A stretch of DNA of 64,000 nucleotides, from NCBI GenBank assembly GCA_963678485.1, contig OY782882.1:4030001-4094000 (forward strand), in the 5' to 3' direction. The stretch is from CALGYY01 sp963678485. GTDB taxonomy: Bacteria; Bacteroidota; Bacteroidia; Bacteroidales; CAIWKO01. Below the pieces are notes generated by a model, which did no database searches, had not been told where the DNA came from, and was given only the letters and a program-made list of their open reading frames with translations. Of the stretch, positions 56,640 to 64,000 are shown piece by piece; the first letter of the stretch is position 1; the number at the start of each line of letters is the position of its first letter. The translations under genes and the position numbers were made by a program.

Positions 56640-56669
56640 TTGTTTGCTTCAAATTTTTTTCTACCTTTG
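56640..56669 (+). promoter_or_regulatory. Promoter of tRNA-Pro(TGG)
   Basis: TTG (56640-56642), 19-base spacer, TACCTTTG (56662-56669), 23 bases before the tRNA. Textbook Bacteroidota promoter. Confidence 0.75.
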
Positions 56670-56692
56670 CCGGCCAATTGACCTTTGACATT

Positions 56693-56767
56693 CGGGGTAT
56701 AGCGCAGTCCGGTTAGCGCACCTGGTTTGGGACCAGGGGGTCGCAGGTTCGAATCCTGCTACCCCGA
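56693..56767 (+). tRNA. tRNA-Pro (anticodon TGG)
   Basis: 75-nt cloverleaf: acceptor CGGGGTA/TACCCCG, anticodon stem CCTGG/CCAGG around loop TTTGGGA (anticodon TGG), T loop TTCGAAT, discriminator A. CCA not encoded. No terminator hairpin follows, so transcription may run into the helicase leader. Confidence 0.96.
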
Positions 56768-56923
56768 CTTTTTCAGAGATACAGGCGAGAGAAGAGCTGG
56801 TATAACACTCTTCGATAATATTAATCGTGATTTCAGGGAAGCCATGATGCTTCTCAGCCAGAAGGCAAAGCTTTTCAGCGTGCTAAGTTAACCAGCCCCC
56901 CCGAAGCACAAAACAACAACAAC
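56768..56923 (+). other. Leader between tRNA-Pro and the DEAD-box helicase gene
   Basis: 156 bases with higher GC than most gaps and no TAnnTTTG motif. It probably forms part of a tRNA-Pro/helicase read-through transcript or a long 5' leader. A possible small hairpin (GAAGC...GCTTC) lies near 56837-56856. Confidence 0.35.
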
Positions 56924-58690
56924 ATGACATTTGAAGAATTGGGAATTGCCCCCCATGTATTAAAGGCAATTCAGGAACTTGGCTTTGAAAATCCAATGCC
57001 GGTCCAGGAAGAAGTAATCCCATTAATGCTTAGCGGGAAAAGGGATATTATAGCTTTAGCGCAAACAGGAACTGGAAAGACCGCAGCCTTTGGACTTCCT
57101 TTGATTCAGGAAGCCAATCCGGAGGAACACAACCCACAGGCACTCGTATTATGTCCAACACGTGAGCTCTGTGTACAGATTACCAACGACCTTACAAATT
57201 ACGCAAAATATTCAAAAAATATCCATATACAGTCGGTGTATGGCGGTGCCAGTATTTTAACACAAATGAATGCACTTAAAAAAGGAGTGCAGATTGTGGT
57301 AGCCACACCGGGTCGTATGATTGACCTGATTGAACGCAAGGCTGTAAAGCTTTCGAGCGTTACCCGCGTTGTGCTTGATGAGGCTGATGAAATGCTTAAT
57401 ATGGGATTTTTAGATAGCATCAATGCTATTCTTGCAAAAGTTCCCGATGGCCGCAATACCTTACTTTTCTCGGCAACTATGCCCGATGGTATTGTGAAGA
57501 TCTCGCGTAATTATATGAAGAACCCACTGGAAGTAACGATTGGGGTCAAAAATGCAGGAGCAGCAAATGTCCGTCATATCTGCTATACCGTTCATGCTAA
57601 AGATAAATATTTTGTATTGAAACGTATTGCTGATTATAATCCCGGGATTTATGGTATTGTATTTTGCCGTACCCGTCGCGAGACACAGGAAATCGCCGAT
57701 AAACTTATTCAGGATGGTTACAATGCTGATGCATTGCATGGTGATCTTTCGCAAGGTCAGCGCGATAGCGTAATGGCGAAGGTTCGTACACGTAATGTAA
57801 AACTACTGGTAGCTACTGATGTTGCTGCCCGTGGATTGGATGTGGACGATCTTACGCACGTAATTAATTTCGGATTGCCTGATGATTACGAGATCTATAC
57901 TCACCGTAGCGGACGTACCGGAAGGGCAGGAAAATTAGGAACCTCTGTGGTGATTGTGAATCTGAAAGAAAAAGGTGGTATTAAGCATATTGAAAAGATG
58001 ATTAAAAAAACTTTTCAGCATGCTACAATTCCTACAGGACAGGAGATTTGCGAAAAGCAATTGTTTCATCTGATTGATCGTATGGAGAAGGTTGAAACAG
58101 AGCAATCCGGTATTGAGACTTATCTTCCCGCGATTTATAAAAAACTTGAATGGCTCGACAAAGAAGAAATAATCCGTCGTTTCCTCTCTTTGGAATTTAA
58201 CCGTTTTCTTGATTATTACCGCGATGCACGTGATATCAAGGCTCCCGAAGAGTATAGCAGAAATAATCGTGATGACCGTGACGATCGCGAAGATCGTGGC
58301 GCACGGGGTGGTTATAAGGAACGTCCCGGCAGAGGTGAGTTCTCGCGTATGTTCATTAACCTTGGCCGCGTAGATGGCCTGAAACCAGGTGACCTTATCA
58401 GTATCATCAATTCATGTACACCGGGAATGAAAGTCGGTATTGGCCGCATCGATCTGCAAAAGACCCATTCCTTTTTCGAAGTGGAGGCACGTTACATTAA
58501 GCAGGTTATAGCATTAATGAAGACTGCACGTTTCCGCGATCGCAAGGTACAGGTTGGAATGGGTGATGGTCATCCCGGGAGCAATGCACCGGTAGAAACC
58601 ACGCGTAAAGAACGAGCATTGGAGCCCACCCGCAAGGAACGTGGTTTCCGCGAAGAACAGAAGTGGAAGAAGCGCAGTAAAAGTAAATAG
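56924..58690 (+). CDS. deaD: DEAD-box ATP-dependent RNA helicase (DeaD/CsdA type)
   Basis: 588-aa helicase for unwinding structured RNA (ribosome assembly, cold adaptation). Q motif (FEELGIAPHVLKAIQELGFENPMPVQ), AQTGTGKTAA (motif I), PTRELCVQ (Ia), VLDEADEML (II), SATMP (III), ATDVAARGLDVDD (V) and HRSGRTGRAG (VI). After an Arg/Asp-rich linker (~450-475) comes a DbpA-type RNA-binding domain (about 478-560; FINLGRVDGLKPGDLI), then a basic tail. The TAG stop at 58688-58690 coincides with the first bases of repeat copy B, so the tail may have been altered by the insertion. Confidence 0.95.
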   Translation: MTFEELGIAPHVLKAIQELGFENPMPVQEEVIPLMLSGKRDIIALAQTGTGKTAAFGLPLIQEANPEEHNPQALVLCPTRELCVQITNDLTNYAKYSKNIHIQSVYGGASILTQMNALKKGVQIVVATPGRMIDLIERKAVKLSSVTRVVLDEADEMLNMGFLDSINAILAKVPDGRNTLLFSATMPDGIVKISRNYMKNPLEVTIGVKNAGAANVRHICYTVHAKDKYFVLKRIADYNPGIYGIVFCRTRRETQEIADKLIQDGYNADALHGDLSQGQRDSVMAKVRTRNVKLLVATDVAARGLDVDDLTHVINFGLPDDYEIYTHRSGRTGRAGKLGTSVVIVNLKEKGGIKHIEKMIKKTFQHATIPTGQEICEKQLFHLIDRMEKVETEQSGIETYLPAIYKKLEWLDKEEIIRRFLSLEFNRFLDYYRDARDIKAPEEYSRNNRDDRDDREDRGARGGYKERPGRGEFSRMFINLGRVDGLKPGDLISIINSCTPGMKVGIGRIDLQKTHSFFEVEARYIKQVIALMKTARFRDRKVQVGMGDGHPGSNAPVETTRKERALEPTRKERGFREEQKWKKRSKSK

Positions 58691-58832
58691 TGTCTGTCCA
58701 TTAAATCCTTAGGCTGCATTGTCTTCTCGATGCTCGACAGTCGATTATTTGAGCAAACGCCTGCCCGGCAATAATTCGGATGCTTTGCCTCCGGAACTTT
58801 GTGGTCAGCCACTTAGTTTGTAGACATCTCTA
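58688..58832. mobile_element. Dispersed ~150-bp MITE-like element, copy B
   Basis: Begins TAGTGTCTGTCCATTAAA and ends TTTGTAGACATCTCTA, matching the ends of copy C with substitutions. Internal blocks GACAGTCGATT, CTGCCCG, TTCGGATGC..TTGC and GTCAGCCACT follow the order in copies A and C. The first TAG is the helicase stop codon. Non-coding, no transposase. Confidence 0.65.
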
Positions 58833-59000
58833 AAGAGTACTTTTTGTTGATGCTTATTGATTAAGGATTTTTTTCTGATTCAATCATTTTCGCTACTACC
58901 AAGGCTTTCGCAATGTCAATGGTAATGATTCTATTCAAGTAATAGTAATTAGTATATGTTTATTTTGTAATTTGGCTGCACAAATTTTAACGGCTGAACT

Positions 59001-60500
59001 ATGAAAAAACTATTCTTACTTTGCTCTCTTTTTCTGCTTTTTTCCATTGGCCTGAAGGCCCAACCAATTCAGGGAGAAATTCTTGCTGACTCCGGAAACT
59101 TAAAAGTGGTGCGAGTTTGGGGCACACATTACGAGCGAGGTTATGCATACGGATATTTGTGTGAACCTAATATTATGGCAATATGGGAAGACTATATTGT
59201 TCCCAATTACTCTACAGTTCTGCCTTTTGCACGCATTTTAATAGGCAATCCGTCAAATTTTTCTATTGATTCGATTTACATTCGCGAGGCACAGGGCATA
59301 CTTGACGGTTTGGGTGCTGCTGGTGCAGATACCGCTGGGTTAAGCTATCTGGATATTTTTGTTGTGAATTTTATGACCGACCTTGAAGGTTTCATGCCGA
59401 AGGCGGGCTTTATGACGCATCAGTGTTCGAGTATGATGAACTGGGGAACTTCCACACTCGCCTCTGATTTATCTGGAAAATCTGTGATAGCGCATCATTT
59501 GGATGCTGTTGGTTATGATTCGATTGTTGCGCATAATCAGGTAATGGTAGTGCACATTCCAAGTGAAGCGAATGAGCAGGCCTGGTTGTTAACCGGTATT
59601 GCTGGTCAAATGGTGGCTTCACAGGCAGTGAATGAAAGTGGTATTGCAGCATTTCTGAACACGGTAAATGGATTTTCTGCACAAACAGGACAGGGCTATG
59701 AGCCCATGACGATCACATTGCGTAAGAGTATTGAACGTCTGGATTACAATGGTGACGGGCTTCACAATACTAATGATGTACGTGCAGCCATTCAAAGCAA
59801 TACGAAATATTCCCGCGGTTTTATTGTATGTGCATTAGCACCTTCAACATGCATTGAAGATACATTAATCTCTATGGTTGCAGAACTGGCTTCTGTTGCG
59901 CCTTTTATCACATTTCGTCATATAAATGATGTAGATTCTATTGTCGGCGATAATCTGTATGCCGCGAATGATATGATAAAGCGTAATAATGCACAGCAGT
60001 ATTGTAGTCGGTACTTACAAGTGAAAGCAGCCATTAATGGCGACTATGCAGGTGTAGGCATTGGTGCCCAGGATAATTGGGATATCATGCATGACCATTC
60101 CACACAGACCAGTAATCTACAATTCATACAAGTCATCCCTGAACTCAATAGATTTAGCATTTCTGTGAGCGACAATGCACAGCCGGGTTATCTATTTGCG
60201 CCGCAGGTTTTCGACATGCTGCAATTGTTTGATCACACAGCAGGAATGCCACAAGTGGGGGAATCGAATTCAGCGATGCATCTATATCCTAATCCAGTTA
60301 CCTCAAGTCTATCTGTTTCTATACCTGATCAACAAGGAAGAATGAAATGCTATTTGAGTGATATCGAAGGTCGTGTTTTGAATGTTGTTGATATTGATAA
60401 TTATTCGACCATCGATGTAAGTGGACTTTCTTCGGGCTTGTATTTTCTGCACGTCAGTAGTTCCAATGGTTCCTTTAGCGGGAGGTTTGTGAAGGAATAA
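59001..60500 (+). CDS. Secreted C45-type (acyltransferase-like) peptidase homologue with T9SS type A tail
   Basis: 499-aa exported protein. Signal peptide (MKKLFLLCSLFLLFSIGLKAQ). The catalytic-type domain resembles the C45 family (acyl-CoA:6-aminopenicillanate acyltransferase group, Ntn hydrolases): N-part VVRVWGTHYERGYAYGYL, then MTHQCSSMMNWG with a candidate nucleophile Cys, followed by VIAHHLDAVGYDS, matching the family's usual ...RNxD region. In C45 the precursor self-cleaves before this Cys; whether that happens here is unknown. C-terminal T9SS domain: HLYPNPVTSSLSVSI ... SSGLYFLHVS. Substrate unknown, possibly amide bonds of peptides or lipids. Confidence 0.78.
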   Translation: MKKLFLLCSLFLLFSIGLKAQPIQGEILADSGNLKVVRVWGTHYERGYAYGYLCEPNIMAIWEDYIVPNYSTVLPFARILIGNPSNFSIDSIYIREAQGILDGLGAAGADTAGLSYLDIFVVNFMTDLEGFMPKAGFMTHQCSSMMNWGTSTLASDLSGKSVIAHHLDAVGYDSIVAHNQVMVVHIPSEANEQAWLLTGIAGQMVASQAVNESGIAAFLNTVNGFSAQTGQGYEPMTITLRKSIERLDYNGDGLHNTNDVRAAIQSNTKYSRGFIVCALAPSTCIEDTLISMVAELASVAPFITFRHINDVDSIVGDNLYAANDMIKRNNAQQYCSRYLQVKAAINGDYAGVGIGAQDNWDIMHDHSTQTSNLQFIQVIPELNRFSISVSDNAQPGYLFAPQVFDMLQLFDHTAGMPQVGESNSAMHLYPNPVTSSLSVSIPDQQGRMKCYLSDIEGRVLNVVDIDNYSTIDVSGLSSGLYFLHVSSSNGSFSGRFVKE

Positions 60501-60543
60501 ATATTCTTCAACAAGCACAAACATTATTTAAATTATTACAAAC

Positions 60544-60708
60544 TAATTAGTGCCTGTCCATAAAGTCCGTCTGCGGCGTTGTCCTCGTATTGTCGGGCAG
60601 TCGATTACGCCAGTAAACTCCTGCCCGCCAACACTTCGGACGCCTTGTCTCGCCTTAGGCGAGAGAGCTTTCTGATCAGTCACTGAGTTTATGGACGGAC
60701 TCTAATTA
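60544..60708. mobile_element. Dispersed ~160-bp MITE-like element, copy C (best preserved)
   Basis: Terminal inverted repeats of 21 bp (60544-60564 and 60688-60708) match at 18 positions: left core TTAGTGCCTGTCCATAAA, right core TTTATGGACGGACTCTAA. Internal hairpin CTCGCCTTAGGCGAG (about 60649-60663). The right end overlaps the last codons and the TAG stop of the minus-strand gene at 60702. No reading frame; would need a transposase supplied from elsewhere. Confidence 0.7.
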
Positions 60709-61835
60709 ATGTTTCGAACGGCCCAGCAGCGAAATTCGTAATTCGTTTCTTTGCCATCGAGGGTTTTGTTTTCGAAGTCAACCACGTTTTTGCCTGACTC
60801 AGCGCCGTTTCTGATAAATGGATCTCCGCACCAGTAGGCCTTAGGAAGCACATTGGAAAAACCATTTTCGTTGAGCCATTTGCATTCGTAGGGTGCATCT
60901 TTTATTTTTGAGATTTTCATCATTTCTTTTAATTCTTTCAAGGTTGGAAGACGCCAATCGGTATAACCTGCCAGTGAAAGCGAATCCGTATATGCCTTAG
61001 CGTTATCCCAGTACATGGCCTGATCAGGCGGGGTTTTCATCCACATCAGTTTGGCTTTTCCATCAGTGACCGTACCATTGCCATTATCAGTAAAGCGTCC
61101 TGTGAAATCTTCATACGCATCTATCTCAACAATACCAACTGCAAGCGGATCCGAATAGACATAACCTATACCGCCTGTAGAAATTCTGGGTTCCCAAATG
61201 TAAAGGTCAGCGTTCCATTTTTGTTCAATTTGTCCGCCGGGTACTGAATACTCATATGCAACGCGGAAGGTAATATAGAACTTATCGCCCGGAACGGCTG
61301 ATTGCAAATCGCTTCCAATAAAAAATTTGAGATTTGAGCCTTCCGGCGACCAATCTAGGCCTGTTGTATTTCTTGATGCTACTGTTTCATCGTAGGATTG
61401 CATTAGCTCAGCGCATGGTGCTGCCCAAAGAGGAATATCGGTTTTTGTTTTGGGCCATTTACTTGCATCTGTTGGCTGGCCGTTGATTTCAGGATGCCAG
61501 CACCAGATGGTCCAGACCATAAATTCGTTGGTTTTACTATTTAAATTTTGAGGTCTTTCTTTCTCAAGTTTAGTAATAAAGCTGCCAACGGTAGTTCCCT
61601 GGGGGAGGATTGCCCTAAGATCCATTGTAGTTTCTTCTCCAACGGGAAACATGAATTTTCCGTTTTTATAATTGAATTGTGCCGCATCATATTTTACAAA
61701 TTGAGGAAATCCATCAAATGATGGCAGAACGATGCCATAGCCAAAGGTTTGAGTGTAAGCGGGGTCGAGCGATTGTGAAAATCCACTTTCGACCAACAAG
61801 GTCATTAAGATTAACGATACAATAATCTTTTTCAT
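60702..61835 (-). CDS. Secreted protein with Lcl/DUF1566 C-terminal domain
   Basis: 377-aa exported protein. Signal peptide (MKKIIVSLILMTLLVESGFSQ). The N-terminal 220 residues are beta-rich and unrecognised (WTIWCWHPEINGQPTDASKWP). The C-terminal ~135 residues match the Lcl_C/DUF1566 domain: GTVTDGKAKLMWMKTP, GYTDWRLPTLKELKEMM and YEFRCWAVRN; in other bacteria such domains (C-type-lectin-like) mediate binding to sugars or collagen. The TAG stop lies inside the terminal inverted repeat of repeat copy C, so the original C-terminus may have been different. Confidence 0.8.
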   Translation of the reverse strand: MKKIIVSLILMTLLVESGFSQSLDPAYTQTFGYGIVLPSFDGFPQFVKYDAAQFNYKNGKFMFPVGEETTMDLRAILPQGTTVGSFITKLEKERPQNLNSKTNEFMVWTIWCWHPEINGQPTDASKWPKTKTDIPLWAAPCAELMQSYDETVASRNTTGLDWSPEGSNLKFFIGSDLQSAVPGDKFYITFRVAYEYSVPGGQIEQKWNADLYIWEPRISTGGIGYVYSDPLAVGIVEIDAYEDFTGRFTDNGNGTVTDGKAKLMWMKTPPDQAMYWDNAKAYTDSLSLAGYTDWRLPTLKELKEMMKISKIKDAPYECKWLNENGFSNVLPKAYWCGDPFIRNGAESGKNVVDFENKTLDGKETNYEFRCWAVRNIN

Positions 61836-62138
61836 AATCTTTAGTGTTAGGGATGATTGGTTTGATACACACTACAAAGGAACAACAATTCGGCAACACC
61901 AGCGCCTTAGATTCACCGGATTCTTACTAGTGAAACACGGGTTTTGATGTTATGTGATTGGATTAATAAAATTCGGCTCAATGATTAAGTAGGCATATTT
62001 GAGAGATTGATATTATTTCGTTTTTCCATCATTGTTCGAAATTCAATACTTTTTTTCATACCTTTGCACCCCTAAAACTGTATTACGCGATTTGATGGGG
62101 TGTTTATAATCAAGTTATAGTAATACAACAATAGTTGA
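61836..62138. other. Intergenic region with promoter of tRNA-Arg(TCT)
   Basis: About 300 bases upstream of both the minus-strand DUF1566 gene and the tRNA. TACCTTTG at 62059-62066 (a perfect -7) with a TTG at 62032-62034 (24-base spacing, rather long) is the likely tRNA promoter. Nothing else recognised. Confidence 0.5.
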
Positions 62139-62212
62139 GGTTCCGTAGCTCAGTTGGATAGAGCAACAGCCTTCTAAGCTGTGGGTCGCGCGTTCGAATC
62201 GCGCCGGAATCA
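62139..62212 (+). tRNA. tRNA-Arg (anticodon TCT)
   Basis: 74-nt cloverleaf: acceptor GGTTCCG/CGGAATC (one G-T pair), anticodon stem ACAGC/GCTGT around loop CTTCTAA (anticodon TCT), T stem GCGCG/CGCGC with loop TTCGAAT, discriminator A. CCA not encoded. Confidence 0.96.
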
Positions 62213-62234
62213 CTAAGGATTCAGAAGGTTTTCA

Positions 62235-62276
62235 AAAAGCAGGTTTAACAGGGTTTAAATCTGCTTTTGTTTTTTT
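62235..62276 (+). terminator. Terminator of tRNA-Arg(TCT)
   Basis: 14-bp stem AAAAGCAGGTTTAA (62235-62248) / TTAAATCTGCTTTT (62255-62268), with one G-T pair and a 6-base loop, followed by GTTTTTTT. Confidence 0.85.
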
Positions 62277-62446
62277 AATCTTTCATTTAAGCTGCAACAA
62301 CACGGGTATCCATCCAAAGTTGCTTCTGTAGTCTGCCGTTACCTTGTAAAAGTTAACCGTTATCTGATTCAATGTAATACAATAATAAAAGTCTTATATA
62401 TTTGTTATTTCTAATTTACTTTTCTCTACTAATAAAAGTTGACAGA

Positions 62447-63637
62447 ATGAAAAAAATAATTACGTTTATTTTGTTTCTTGCTGCATGCAATATTTCTTCG
62501 GCGCAGTGGACAGCCATTGATACCGCAGATATAAATGCGATATGGCTTGTTGAGCCAGATAATGGGTGGTCATTTCAACAGCAATTCAAACATTGGGATG
62601 GAGCCAGCTGGAGTGTTGCAGTGCAAGATTCGGCATTTGGCGCTTCTTGCTGTGCTTTTCCAGCTGCAAACAATGGCTGGGCATTTGGTTATCAGGATAG
62701 CTTGTACAGATTTGATGGTTCCTCATGGACAAAATACTTTTCAGGAATGCCCTATATTCGTTATTGTGATTTTTATGATAGTGACCATGGTTGGGCATTA
62801 ACAGGTGGACTCTCATATAAATATCATAATGGAATATGGACACCCTATCCAATAAATTTACCTTCATACATTTTTTGCGATGTGATGGCCATTTCCGCAA
62901 GTGATTCAGCTGTCGCCTGGATATCTGGAATTGCTAACTTTAATAATCCAAATACAGATACTTCTTATCTGTTAAAGTTTGTGACAAATCAATGGGTGAT
63001 CGATACTGCGATTGCTGATACATATTTATTTAGTGTTTGTTTTACTGATCAAAATCATGGCTGGGCTAGCGGATTATGTGATAATAATTCTGTAATATAT
63101 AAGTATAACGGTAGCCATTGGTCTTTGGATTACCAGAGTCAAGATCCCTATGGTACAAGTTGTATTTATATGTATGATAATAATCATGGATGGGCATCAA
63201 GTGAATCTAGAAAACTATATAATTATGATGGATTTAACTGGTTCATTCAGGATACAACTCTTAGGTTGATTTGTCAATTCTCTTTTGCTAACCAAATGAA
63301 TGGCTGGGCATTAGGGAGAAGCACTGCTCATATTGGGCCGTATAATGTTGTTTATAGCACTACAACAGGCGGATTCGGCATGGATAAACTCTTTTATGAT
63401 GAATCATCGGATTATCTTGTTTTTCCAAATCCCGCAACAACAACAATAACGCTGAATATTCCTGCAGAATTTGGTCTAACAGGATCACTTGAGGTTTATA
63501 ATAGTCTGGGGCGGGTGGTAGAAGTTCACGCGCTATGTACTCCACTAGATGTTAGGACATGGACAAGGGGGTTGTATTTTGTTGCGATCAAAAATGATAG
63601 AGGTGAAAGATTGTGCGCTAAAGTGGTTAAGGAATAG
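62447..63637 (+). CDS. Secreted repeat protein with T9SS type A tail
   Basis: 396-aa exported protein. ATG at 62447 starts a signal peptide (MKKIITFILFLAACNISSAQ); an in-frame start at 62402 lies beside the TATATTTG (-7) at 62397-62404 and is unlikely. The body consists of imperfect beta-propeller-like repeats, each with a D..HGWA/NNGWAFG core (SDHGWALTGG, QNHGWASGLCDNN, NNHGWASSES, QMNGWALGRS) and a Y-(K/N)-Y/F-D/N-G-x-W strand. The same HGWA pattern occurs in photosynthesis-assembly/BNR-type propellers. T9SS tail: LVFPNPATTTITLNI ... TRGLYFVAIKN. Function unknown. Confidence 0.75.
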   Translation: MKKIITFILFLAACNISSAQWTAIDTADINAIWLVEPDNGWSFQQQFKHWDGASWSVAVQDSAFGASCCAFPAANNGWAFGYQDSLYRFDGSSWTKYFSGMPYIRYCDFYDSDHGWALTGGLSYKYHNGIWTPYPINLPSYIFCDVMAISASDSAVAWISGIANFNNPNTDTSYLLKFVTNQWVIDTAIADTYLFSVCFTDQNHGWASGLCDNNSVIYKYNGSHWSLDYQSQDPYGTSCIYMYDNNHGWASSESRKLYNYDGFNWFIQDTTLRLICQFSFANQMNGWALGRSTAHIGPYNVVYSTTTGGFGMDKLFYDESSDYLVFPNPATTTITLNIPAEFGLTGSLEVYNSLGRVVEVHALCTPLDVRTWTRGLYFVAIKNDRGERLCAKVVKE

Positions 63638-63723
63638 CAAATTAATGAATTTGAACTCGTTCTATTGAGATTTCAATCGTTAAGTAAAACGATAATGAAG
63701 GCACTCTGATTGAGCTATTTTTT

Positions 63724-64000
63724 TTACTCAATCAGATCAAATTCGAATTTTCCAATATCATCCCGCATTAGCCATAAGCTAGGCTTAGCAACAAAATTCC
63801 CTGGACGAATTCCGCATTTTATATAGTACTCTTTGCCCGGTTCTATAGTGATAGTCAGTGAAGCCCGAGATTCGGTAACTGCAATTATTGTAACTGTACC
63901 GTAATGATTAATAATAACATCTTTGCTACTGCTATTGATGGAGTTATAAACCAAGGAATCGTTAAGCAAAACGGGATAGACCCAAATGTTTCCGTAAGTG
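63724..64000 (-). CDS. Hypothetical beta-rich protein (5' end beyond window)
   Basis: The frame stays open to the right edge, so the start lies outside; only the last ~92 residues are visible (beginning TYGNIWVYPVLLNDSLVYN). Pattern: strands plus TITIEPGKEYYIKCGI and SLWLMRDDIGKFEFDLIE at the end. This resembles DUF2846-type lipoprotein domains (cell-envelope, unknown role), but the match is weak. Convergent with the gene at 62447. Confidence 0.45.
   Translation of the reverse strand, partial: TYGNIWVYPVLLNDSLVYNSINSSSKDVIINHYGTVTIIAVTESRASLTITIEPGKEYYIKCGIRPGNFVAKPSLWLMRDDIGKFEFDLIE

Overview
The window looks like chromosomal DNA of a Bacteroidota (Bacteroidetes) bacterium. The reasons are the many secreted proteins with type IX secretion (T9SS) sorting domains, both type A tails and gliding-associated CHU_C/type B tails; SprB-type repeats; promoters of the TTG-N~19-TAnnTTTG form; weak or absent Shine-Dalgarno sites; and characteristic families (DUF4301, LemA with an HtpX-like M48 protease, a CzcA-TolC fusion). 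I cannot assign a genus. No rRNA, CRISPR array, integrase, transposase or phage structural module was found.

Layout: (1) 1-2.2 kb: end of hypA, then hypB, nikR and rex (nickel delivery for [NiFe] hydrogenase, nickel sensing, redox sensing). (2) 2.2-4.8 kb: a secreted SH3-like protein and xseB/xseA (exonuclease VII). (3) 4.8-22.3 kb: three giant secreted proteins of 1430, 1413 and 2336 aa on the minus strand, built from an N-terminal DUF7948-like domain, an SBBP/propeller-like region, Ig-like and 75-83-aa repeats, a SprB repeat and a CHU_C tail, with one small lipoprotein-like gene between them. (4) 22.6-26.5 kb: an AT-rich 3.8-kb islet with two unrecognised genes, bounded by tRNA-Arg(CCG) and a second copy of that tRNA's 3' end plus its terminator. 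(5) 26.7-32 kb: two small hypothetical genes, hypD-hypC, a secreted protein, a two-domain iron-sulfur protein and DUF4301. (6) 32-40.7 kb: subtilase, zinc-ribbon/LemA/HtpX cluster, and a collagen-like/head-repeat/S74 chaperone protein. (7) 40.7-43.4 kb: murB and pyrG, then tRNA-Ser(GCT) and a 0.7-kb nest of palindromic repeats. (8) 44.4-52.2 kb: a T9SS arylsulfotransferase-like protein and a heavy-metal RND efflux operon. (9) 52.2-64 kb: cold-shock protein, a multispanning membrane protein, a second arylsulfotransferase-like protein, tRNA-Pro(TGG), a DEAD-box helicase, a C45-type peptidase homologue, a DUF1566 protein, tRNA-Arg(TCT), a T9SS protein and a truncated gene at the right edge.

Functional links: hypA/hypB/nikR at the left edge and hypD/hypC at 27.6-28.9 kb imply a [NiFe] hydrogenase elsewhere in the genome, and rex (with two palindromic operator-like sites in its own promoter) fits a cell that adjusts to NADH/NAD+ changes. 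Nine predicted T9SS cargo proteins occur in 64 kb, but none of the secretion machinery. The efflux operon carries pump, outer-membrane channel (fused to the pump) and adaptor.

Most notable: the tRNA-bounded islet; a ~150-bp element with terminal inverted repeats present three times, two copies of which supply the stop codon of a neighbouring gene; a ~1.42-kb gap-free near-identical segment shared by two otherwise diverged giant genes; and an apparent signal peptide kept inside the CzcA-TolC fusion. Statements of identity are by eye; no alignment or database search was run.
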